From Sphingobacterium sp. SRCM116780 (GTDB lineage: Bacteria; Bacteroidota; Bacteroidia; Sphingobacteriales; Sphingobacteriaceae): a DNA stretch of 64,000 nt. The DNA lies in assembly GCF_021442025.1 (NCBI RefSeq), contig NZ_CP090446.1:1798001-1862000 (forward strand), given 5' to 3'. The notes under the pieces are model-generated. The model had not been told where the DNA came from, did not search any database, and saw only the letters and a program-made list of their open reading frames with translations. Both the position numbers and the translations under genes were made by a program. Shown piece after piece: positions 46,050-53,313 of the stretch (position 1 is its first letter; each line of letters opens with the position of its first letter).

Positions 46050-47516
46050 TTATTTTTTAGGAATTTCTTTCAAGATTTGTTTGACAAACTCCCAAAATTT
46101 TTGAACAGAAGATACAGATACACGCTCTGCTGGAGAATGGGCTCCTAAAATAGTAGGTCCAAATGAAATCATATCCATTTCAGGATAATTTGTTCCCAAA
46201 ATACCACACTCTAATCCAGCATGACAAGCAACAACTGCCGGTTCTTCTTGGTGCTGTTCTTTATAAATGCGTTTTAAGACATCTAAAATATCAGAATTGG
46301 GATTGGGTGTCCATCCTGGATAAGAACCCGAAAAAACAACTTTAAATCCAGCTAATTCAAACGTTGCTTGTAATGATTGCGCTAAGTCCATTTTAGAACT
46401 TTCCACAGATGATCTAGTCAAGCATTGGATATTGATGTTTCCCTTTCCGACAGTAACTCTTGCGATATTATTTGACGTTTCTACGAGATCTTCAAAATCT
46501 GGACTAACACGATATACACCATTTTGTGCTGCATAAATAGCCTGAATCAATTGTTCTTGATCTACAACAGGAATTACCTGAGCAGGCACTGTTGTCAATT
46601 TTTCAATTGAAATCGTTAATCCTGGATCAACCGTTTTAAATTCCAATTGGATATTACTAATCAAAGGCGCTAAATCCTCAGCAAAATTATTTTCATATTC
46701 TGAAGATACAATCACAACAGCAACAGACTCACGAGGAATAGCGTTACGTAAGCTACCCCCATTTAAGGATGCTATTTGTAAACCAAATTGATCATAGGAT
46801 TTAAACAATAAACGGTTCATAATTTTGTTGGCATTGCCCAATCCTTTATGAATTTCAATTCCCGAGTGTCCCCCGTTAAGTCCTTTTACAGAAATTTCAA
46901 AAGCAACAGCTCCTGAAGGACTTGCTTCCTCTTTATATGTTTTTGAAGCCGTTACATCGATACCTCCTGCACAACCAATATCGATTTCATTATCCTCTTC
47001 CGTATCTAAGTTTAATAGAATTTCACCAGAAAGTACTCCTGCTTGCAATCCCATAGCACCTGTCATCCCTGTTTCTTCATCTATTGTAAATAGTGCTTCA
47101 ATCGCTGGATGAGGTAAATCTGTAGATGCTAAAATCGTCATGATGGTCGCTACACCAATACCATTATCAGCACCTAATGTCGTTCCATTAGCTTTTACCC
47201 AATCTCCATCAATAAACATATCGATCCCCTGTGTATCGAAATCAAAAACGGTATCGTTATTTTTCTGATGAACCATGTCTAAATGTGATTGTAAAACGAT
47301 CGTCTTACAGTCTTCCATACCTATTGTCGCAGATTTCTTTATGAGTACATTTCCAACTTGATCTTTACTCACCTCAAGTCCTAAAGATTTTCCAAAATCC
47401 ATCATGAATGCGATAACACGTTCTTCCTTCTTTGAGGCACGAGGAACGGCATTCAATGCCGCAAAATTTTTCCATAACTCCTGAGGAGCTAAAGATTCTA
47501 AATTACTATTTATCAT
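46050..47516 (-). CDS. pepD: Aminoacyl-histidine dipeptidase (PepD, M20C)
   Basis: Zinc dipeptidase of 488 residues that cleaves Xaa-His and other dipeptides in the cytoplasm. Metal and catalytic motifs of M20 are present: LQSHLDMVHQK (His and Asp ligands, about 77-87), LGADNGIG (bridging Asp), FTIDEETGMTGA (catalytic Glu and ligand), LLNLDTEEDNEIDIGCAGG, and near the C-terminus CHAGLECGIL and SFGPTILGAHSPAERVS (final His). Length and order are normal for the PepD branch. Single gene between two terminator-bounded units. Confidence 0.95.
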   Translation of the reverse strand: MINSNLESLAPQELWKNFAALNAVPRASKKEERVIAFMMDFGKSLGLEVSKDQVGNVLIKKSATIGMEDCKTIVLQSHLDMVHQKNNDTVFDFDTQGIDMFIDGDWVKANGTTLGADNGIGVATIMTILASTDLPHPAIEALFTIDEETGMTGAMGLQAGVLSGEILLNLDTEEDNEIDIGCAGGIDVTASKTYKEEASPSGAVAFEISVKGLNGGHSGIEIHKGLGNANKIMNRLLFKSYDQFGLQIASLNGGSLRNAIPRESVAVVIVSSEYENNFAEDLAPLISNIQLEFKTVDPGLTISIEKLTTVPAQVIPVVDQEQLIQAIYAAQNGVYRVSPDFEDLVETSNNIARVTVGKGNINIQCLTRSSVESSKMDLAQSLQATFELAGFKVVFSGSYPGWTPNPNSDILDVLKRIYKEQHQEEPAVVACHAGLECGILGTNYPEMDMISFGPTILGAHSPAERVSVSSVQKFWEFVKQILKEIPKK

Positions 47517-47567
47517 AATTTCTCTATTTCGAGAACAAAGTTAGTTTTTTTGAAGTAATTTAGACAT

Positions 47568-48155
47568 ATGGATGGTAAGAAACTAAAGAAGGAGTACTTT
47601 CGTGAATCTGGAAAAGAGCTTTTCGAAAAAAGACTTCATGCGAAAGTGGAAATTAAGAAATTTAATGACGCTGATCCCAAATCATTTAAAGAAAGGCAAT
47701 TGATTATTAAAAAATTGATCAACACGAGTACCAATCGATTTTTTATAGAACCTCCTTTTTACTGTGACTATGGGTTTAACATTTCCATTGATGATAATTT
47801 TTTTGCTAACTACAATTGTACGCTACTAGACTCGGCTCCTATTTCTATTGGAAAAAATGTATTATTTGGCCCACATGTATCTTTGTATACTTCTGGGCAT
47901 GCTATCCATCCAGAAGATCGTGCTAAAGGTTGGCAATTTTCAAAATCCATTACTATTGCAGACAACGTTTGGTTAGGTGGACATGTGATTGTCAATCCTG
48001 GCGTACATATAGGTGAAAATAGCATCATTGGTTCTGGATCCGTCGTGACAAAAAACATTCCGTCAAATGTCATTGCCGCAGGTAATCCCTGTCGGGTCAT
48101 TCGATCAATACATGAAAGTGACCGATTTGTTAGGGAGGAAATGGACAGCTTCTAA
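47568..48155 (+). CDS. Sugar O-acetyltransferase (maltose/galactoside acetyltransferase type)
   Basis: 195-residue left-handed beta-helix acetyltransferase that uses acetyl-CoA. The N-terminal helical Mac domain (about 1-55) is followed by hexapeptide repeats (ISIGKNVLFGPHVSLYTSGHAIHPEDR with the catalytic His, then SITIADNVWLGGHVIVNPGVHIGENSIIGSGSVVTKNIPSNVIAAGNPCRVIR). This is the LacA/Maa/NodL family; the natural acceptor is unknown. It is divergent from pepD, with about 50 nt between the starts. Confidence 0.92.
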   Translation: MDGKKLKKEYFRESGKELFEKRLHAKVEIKKFNDADPKSFKERQLIIKKLINTSTNRFFIEPPFYCDYGFNISIDDNFFANYNCTLLDSAPISIGKNVLFGPHVSLYTSGHAIHPEDRAKGWQFSKSITIADNVWLGGHVIVNPGVHIGENSIIGSGSVVTKNIPSNVIAAGNPCRVIRSIHESDRFVREEMDSF

Positions 48156-48257
48156 TCAGGCTTTCGTCATATTCCTTGATCCATGTGATCAATTTCTACT
48201 ATTTATTCTAAAACTAGTTAAGTTTGTAACTTGTTTGAGAAATTAAACGGTATATAT

Positions 48258-49811
48258 ATGACTTCAATTCGCAAAAGTACACTTCTTTCATTTTTTTCAT
48301 TGGCCATTGGTCTTTTTATATTTTCCCAACCACAAACAGCTACAGCACAAGAGCAAATACAAGAATATATAGATACTGTTAATAATTTTAAACCTGTCCT
48401 GGAGAACGGTAAATTAGATTCCGTTGAAAAAAAACAGCATGGGCAATCTTACTTTTTTAAAGATTCGGTATCATCGCAAATCTTTGTTGAAAAAAATTAT
48501 CAAATTCCCAATTATCAAGATACAATTCGTAATAATCCCCGAAAGCACTTTGCAAGAGCAGGAGTAGAATGGTTTATGTTCCAAGCGTTACCTGCTTCTT
48601 TCAATTATTTTATACGAGAAGATCCTTATTCACATATTACATTTAATAATTGGTTTAAACATTTGAAACCAAATGCATGGGCTTGGGATGATAATGCTTT
48701 TGCAACGAATCAAATCGCTCACCCTTATCATGGGCAATTATATTTCAATGCCTTCCGTTCCAACAACTATTCATTTCTACAATCCTCACTAGCTACATTA
48801 GCAGGAAGTTTTATCTGGGAAACAGCTGGAGAAACACAAGCTCCTTCTATCAATGATTTAGTCAATACAACCTATGGTGGTATTATTTTAGGGGAGATTA
48901 CCCATCGGATCTCTCAAAATGTATTATCACGACCAACAAAAACATTAGCAGAAAGACAAGGTAAAGAAGTACTTGCTTTCTTTATTAATCCTGTCAATGG
49001 ATTAAATCGTTTATTAGATGGTCGATGGGGAAGAGTTGTTAAAGGAGCCGTTGTCGATTCTTCAAAAGTAAGAGCTGAAATTGATTTTGGTTTTCGTCGT
49101 TTTGACACAAAAGATTTGGATATTATTAGCAAAGGAAAAACAGATTATTTTGTTCGAATGAGTTTAGTGTATACGAATGATATGATTGAAAATAAAAAAC
49201 CTTTTGATGATTTTTATGTCAATCTAGAGGTTGGTGGCGATGATAGTTCATTTGTTAATACCGTAAATGTATATGCATCTCTTTATGGTAAACGTATTTT
49301 AAGAAATTTACCAGGCAAACACTTGGGTATCTTATCGGCTAATTATGACTTTTATCATAATGAAGCATTTTTCTATGGGGCTCAAAGTATGAACTATAAT
49401 ATCATCTCTACCTATAGTTTAGGAAGAAGAAATCGATTAACCACTACTTTTGGTGGAGGCCCCGTTATATTAGCAGCGGTACCCGACCCCTACTTACTCT
49501 TTGGAGACAGTCGAAATTATAATTATGGACCTGGTGTCGATATTCGCGGATCTGGAGAAATAAGTGTATGGAATAGGCTTAAGTTTGGCGCACAGTATCA
49601 TGGTGGATATTTCGCAACGATTAGCGGTAATGAATCACATTATTTTTTACATACGGCATCGATCAGTGGTAGTTTACGCTTATTGAAAAATTTTTCCTTG
49701 AATCTTAACTCAGGATATTTTAGATTAGAGGGTAATTTTAAAGATTACCCTGATGTAGACAAAAGCTATCCTTTTGCTCGTTTATCTCTTGGGTATAATG
49801 TTTTATTTTAA
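48258..49811 (+). CDS. DUF3943-type outer-membrane-associated protein
   Basis: The ATG at 48258 gives a clear signal peptide (MTSIRKSTLLSFFSLAIGLFIF, cleavage near TATAQE); an in-frame TTG at 48231 would bury it, so it is rejected. The mature protein of about 490 residues contains ARAGVEWFMFQALPASFNYFIREDPYSHITFNN, NQIAHPYHGQLYFNAFRSNNYSF and GSFIWETAGETQAPSINDL, which I associate with DUF3943, and the C-terminal half alternates like beta strands. Function unknown. Its stop overlaps the start of the next gene (TAATG), so the two are coupled. Confidence 0.75.
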   Translation: MTSIRKSTLLSFFSLAIGLFIFSQPQTATAQEQIQEYIDTVNNFKPVLENGKLDSVEKKQHGQSYFFKDSVSSQIFVEKNYQIPNYQDTIRNNPRKHFARAGVEWFMFQALPASFNYFIREDPYSHITFNNWFKHLKPNAWAWDDNAFATNQIAHPYHGQLYFNAFRSNNYSFLQSSLATLAGSFIWETAGETQAPSINDLVNTTYGGIILGEITHRISQNVLSRPTKTLAERQGKEVLAFFINPVNGLNRLLDGRWGRVVKGAVVDSSKVRAEIDFGFRRFDTKDLDIISKGKTDYFVRMSLVYTNDMIENKKPFDDFYVNLEVGGDDSSFVNTVNVYASLYGKRILRNLPGKHLGILSANYDFYHNEAFFYGAQSMNYNIISTYSLGRRNRLTTTFGGGPVILAAVPDPYLLFGDSRNYNYGPGVDIRGSGEISVWNRLKFGAQYHGGYFATISGNESHYFLHTASISGSLRLLKNFSLNLNSGYFRLEGNFKDYPDVDKSYPFARLSLGYNVLF

Positions 49812-50650
49812 TGAATAAAATTATGAAGAAGTTATATCTTATTTTTATTTCTTTAACCCTGATAAACTGTACATCATCTTCTAGTCAAGATAAATCAAAA
49901 GATAAACCAGAACAATTACGTTTTGTTGATGGCTATAATATGGATTTAGTTCATGCTCAAGGGAAAACCATTAAAGACAGATTTTTACCTCCAACAGGTT
50001 ATGAAAGAGAATCTTATAAAGAAAAGGAATTTGGTTATTTCTTAGAACATCTCCCGCTCAAGCCTATTCAAGATCTCGTTACGTATTATAATGGAAGAAC
50101 GAAAGAAAGAAGGGATATTTATGCCAGTGTCATCGATCTGCCGATCGGTAAAAGAGATCTTCATCAATGTGCCGATGCTGTCATGCGATTACGTGCTGAT
50201 TATCTATATCAAAACAAAAGGTATGATGAAATCCATTTCGATTTGTTATCTGATGGTAAACCTAAGTATTATAAGCAATTTGTAAACGGAGACTATTCTT
50301 ATCCAAAATACTGGAAATACCTGGAATATATTTTTTCTTATGCCAATACAGCCTCACTTCATGACGAATTAACAACTATCAAATCATTGGAGGATGTCCA
50401 TATAGGTGATACTTTTGTCCAAAAAGGAAATCCGATTGGTCATGCGATTATTGTCGTGGATATGGTCGTAAACCCTGAAAATGGTCAGAAATTAGTATTA
50501 ATGGCACAAAGTTATATGCCTGCTCAGGAATTGCAAATCATCAATAATCCCATCAACAAATCATTAAGCCCTTGGTATGTTCTATCAGGTGAAGTGATCA
50601 GAACACCAGAATGGAAATTCTATCCCGAAAATTTAAAAACTTGGAATTAA
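49811..50650 (+). CDS. DUF4846-type lipoprotein
   Basis: 279 residues. The signal ends in a lipobox (SLTLINC), with translation from 49811 or from the Met at 49823 (MKKLYLIF). The body carries RFLPPTGYERESYKEKEFGYFLEHLPLKP, ADAVMRLRADYLYQNKRYDEIHFDL and GDTFVQKGNPIGHAIIVVDM, which I recognise as DUF4846. The GHAIIV-VDM with a preceding QCADA is reminiscent of a papain-like or NlpC-type arrangement, but that is a guess. One-base overlap with the DUF3943 gene suggests joint function at the outer membrane. Confidence 0.75.
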   Translation: MNKIMKKLYLIFISLTLINCTSSSSQDKSKDKPEQLRFVDGYNMDLVHAQGKTIKDRFLPPTGYERESYKEKEFGYFLEHLPLKPIQDLVTYYNGRTKERRDIYASVIDLPIGKRDLHQCADAVMRLRADYLYQNKRYDEIHFDLLSDGKPKYYKQFVNGDYSYPKYWKYLEYIFSYANTASLHDELTTIKSLEDVHIGDTFVQKGNPIGHAIIVVDMVVNPENGQKLVLMAQSYMPAQELQIINNPINKSLSPWYVLSGEVIRTPEWKFYPENLKTWN

Positions 50651-50685
50651 TGATAGTAAAACATTCTAAAGTCTAAAAATATTAG

Positions 50686-50693
50686 TATATTTG
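50686..50693 (+). promoter_or_regulatory. -7 box upstream of the radical-SAM gene
   Basis: TATATTTG, the same octamer as at coaA, 16 nt before the ATG at 50710. No good -33 element seen. Confidence 0.35.
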
Positions 50694-50709
50694 CTAATAT
50701 TTTTAGATT

Positions 50710-51966
50710 ATGTCAGATCGCGTATTTCAAAAACTTCATATTTTAGCAGATGCTGCAAAATACGATGTAAGCTGTAGCTCTAGTGGTAGTAATAGATCAA
50801 ATAAGAACAAAGGACTAGGAAATGCAGATCAAGGTGGCATTTGTCATTCCTATACGGAAGATGGTCGCTGTGTCTCCTTATTAAAAATTTTATTGACCAA
50901 TCATTGTATTTATGACTGTGCATATTGTGTCTCGCGAAAGAGTAATGATATACAGCGAGCAGCTTTTACTGTACAGGAAGTTGTTGATTTGACGATCAAT
51001 TTTTATAGAAGAAACTATATTGAAGGTTTATTCTTAAGTTCTGGTATATTCAAAAATGCCGATTATACCATGGAACGGTTAGTTTCCATTGCTAAAAAAC
51101 TACGTCAGGAGCATAAATTTAACGGATATATTCATCTTAAAACAATTCCAGGAGCCAGCGAAGAACTTGTACATCAAGCTGGTTTGTACGCAGATCGTCT
51201 TAGTGTCAATCTGGAAATTCCGACTGAAGAAGGTCTAAAACTTTTAGCTCCAGATAAAAGTAGAGCGGAAATGATCCTGCCGATGAAATATTTAAAAAAT
51301 GAAATTGTCCGGTTCAAAGAAGAACGACAAATCATTAAATCAACTCCCACCTTCGCTCCTGCTGGTCAAAGTACACAAATGATCATTGGCGCTTCAGGCG
51401 AATCCGATAAACATATCATTCAAACAGCTCAGCATTTCTATACAAAATTCCAGTTAAAACGGGTGTATTACTCTGGATATGTACCCATATCCCATGACAA
51501 AAGACTTCCCGAAATTGGCTCTCAGGTTCCTATGGTTCGTGAAAATAGATTGTATCAATCGGATTGGTTAATGCGATTTTATGGTTTTAAGGCAGAAGAA
51601 ATTGTAAATGACATGTATCCATTGTTGGATTTGGATATTGATCCAAAATTAAGTTGGGCGCTTCGTAACCAACAGCTGTTTCCTATAGATATCAATCGAG
51701 CCGATTATAATTTGATTGTCCGCATACCAGGCATTGGTGTTCAATCTGCAAAAAAAATCATTATGGCACGTCGTTTCGGCCCATTGCGGATCGAGAATTT
51801 ACAAAAGTTAGGTGTAGCCATCAACCGTGCAAAATACTTTATTATCTGTCTAGGATTTCAGCAACTATATGCTGATAAATCGGGTGCAAACATCAAACAG
51901 TATATATTGGCGCAGTCGAGCAGTAAATACGTCAAAAATAACAGTGAACAATTATCACTATTTTAG
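50710..51966 (+). CDS. Putative DNA modification/repair radical SAM protein (TIGR03916 type)
   Basis: 418 residues. The radical-SAM cluster motif is in LTNHCIYDCAYCVSR (C-x3-C-x2-C, about residues 67-74), followed by SSGIFKNADYTMERLV and SAM-domain features (IHLKTIPGASEELVHQAG). The C-terminus has a helix-hairpin-helix (VRIPGIGVQSAKKIIMARRFGPLRIENLQKLGV, about 335-370), which binds DNA. This matches the family usually found next to a uracil-DNA-glycosylase-like partner. It abuts the DUF4130-type gene with no gap. Substrate and chemistry are not established. Confidence 0.9.
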   Translation: MSDRVFQKLHILADAAKYDVSCSSSGSNRSNKNKGLGNADQGGICHSYTEDGRCVSLLKILLTNHCIYDCAYCVSRKSNDIQRAAFTVQEVVDLTINFYRRNYIEGLFLSSGIFKNADYTMERLVSIAKKLRQEHKFNGYIHLKTIPGASEELVHQAGLYADRLSVNLEIPTEEGLKLLAPDKSRAEMILPMKYLKNEIVRFKEERQIIKSTPTFAPAGQSTQMIIGASGESDKHIIQTAQHFYTKFQLKRVYYSGYVPISHDKRLPEIGSQVPMVRENRLYQSDWLMRFYGFKAEEIVNDMYPLLDLDIDPKLSWALRNQQLFPIDINRADYNLIVRIPGIGVQSAKKIIMARRFGPLRIENLQKLGVAINRAKYFIICLGFQQLYADKSGANIKQYILAQSSSKYVKNNSEQLSLF

Positions 51967-52731
51967 ATGTTAAAAACACTTATTTACGACGGTACATGGG
52001 CAGGTCTGTTAACCACAATATTTTGCTCATTTGAATACAAATGGCAAATTGCAACTATTCAACATCGTGATGAGCCTGTACAATCTGGATTATTTGTAAC
52101 GACCGAAACCATTTTGACTGATGAATTAAAAACTAAACGCGTATTACTGGGTTTAGAAAAGAAAATTGGTCTTCAAGGTATCAAAGAATTATATTATGTT
52201 TTTCTTTCTGAATGTAAACATCGGGAGTTGTTGATTCTTCGTAGCACTCATTATTATTTTAAATCCAATCCAAAAGCAAATCTCAACTATGCGCATGATG
52301 ATATCTTAAAAATAAAAAAAACAGTACGATCAGTATCTAGGGAAAGACATCGGATGACAGCCTTTGTCAGATTTCAGAAAATGAAAGATGGTTTATATTT
52401 TGCGAATATTGAACCTGATTTTAATGTATTACCTTTAATAGCAAATTTTTTTAAAGATCGATTTGCAGATCAAAAATGGTTGATCTATGACCTAAAGAGA
52501 AAATATGGAATATATTATGATTTACAAGATATTACAGAAGTTAAATTTAGTCATACTTTAGATAGGAATACCATTCATATTCATTTAGATGATGATGAAT
52601 TGCACTATAGTTACTTATGGAAAAATTACTTTGATTCCGTTAATATTAAGGAAAGAAAAAACACAAAATTACATGTCCAAAGTCTGCCAAAGCGGTATTG
52701 GAAATATTTAAATGAGAAAAATTTATTCTAA
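51967..52731 (+). CDS. DUF4130 / TIGR03915-type protein, partner of the radical SAM gene
   Basis: 254 residues. The N-terminus LIYDGTWAGLLTTIFCSFEYKW and the central FVRFQKMKDGLYFANIEPDFNVLPLIANFFKDRFADQKWLIYD stretch are typical of the putative DNA metabolism proteins that accompany TIGR03916. No UDG-like domain is fused at the C-terminus; the protein stops after the DUF4130 part. The ATG follows immediately on the stop of the radical SAM gene, so the pair is translated together. Function is predicted from association only. Confidence 0.88.
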   Translation: MLKTLIYDGTWAGLLTTIFCSFEYKWQIATIQHRDEPVQSGLFVTTETILTDELKTKRVLLGLEKKIGLQGIKELYYVFLSECKHRELLILRSTHYYFKSNPKANLNYAHDDILKIKKTVRSVSRERHRMTAFVRFQKMKDGLYFANIEPDFNVLPLIANFFKDRFADQKWLIYDLKRKYGIYYDLQDITEVKFSHTLDRNTIHIHLDDDELHYSYLWKNYFDSVNIKERKNTKLHVQSLPKRYWKYLNEKNLF

Positions 52732-52792
52732 AAATCTTATTTTTATCAAAACTAAATTCCCGGTTTAGCTGTATATTTAAATAAAAACGCAT

Positions 52793-53074
52793 ATGACTAT
52801 TAAAAATATTGAAGGAGAAAAAAAAGGTCAAATAATCGCTGAAATTGAAGGGAAAGAAGCAGGTGTAATGGAGTATACTTGGGCAGGTTCAGATAAATTT
52901 ATCATTGACCATACAGAAGTTCACGCAGCATTTGAAGGACACGGTGTCGGAAAAAAACTTGTTTTAGAAGCTGTCGATTACGCTCGTAATAATGATGTTA
53001 AAATTATGCCTTTATGTCCCTTCGCCAAATCTGTATTTGACAGAACAGAAGCTTTTAAAGATGTATTATTTTAA
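52793..53074 (+). CDS. Small GNAT-type acetyltransferase (YidJ/NATD1-like)
   Basis: 93 residues. It has the acetyl-CoA site in short form: DHTEVHAAFEGHGVGKKLVLEAVDYARNNDVKIMPLCPFAKSVFDR, with G-x-G-x-G/K replaced by GHGVGKK, as in the minimal NATD1/YidJ family. Acceptor unknown. It is a single gene before a terminator shared with the convergent leuS. Confidence 0.88.
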   Translation: MTIKNIEGEKKGQIIAEIEGKEAGVMEYTWAGSDKFIIDHTEVHAAFEGHGVGKKLVLEAVDYARNNDVKIMPLCPFAKSVFDRTEAFKDVLF

Positions 53075-53265
53075 GATAATGATCAGGTTAAGGAGGTTAA
53101 AAGTAAATAAGTCCAGATGCAATCGCTGGATTAATGTATAGCGGAACAAAAAATTACGATAAGAGTTTAAGGTAATTTATTTTTTAAGACAAGATAAATT
53201 AACGAAAATGATATGTAGCAGTATAACTGCTGAATTTATGTATCAATAACAGTCATTTCTATATA

Positions 53266-53300
53266 AAAAAGAAGCTTTCCTTTTGAGAAAGCTTCTTTTT
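53266..53300. terminator. Bidirectional terminator between the GNAT gene and leuS
   Basis: AAAAAGAAGCTTTC (53266-53279) pairs with GAAAGCTTCTTTTT (53287-53300). It is closest to the end of leuS and has T-rich flanks on both strands. Confidence 0.88.
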
Positions 53301-53313
53301 GTTAAGTGCATCA

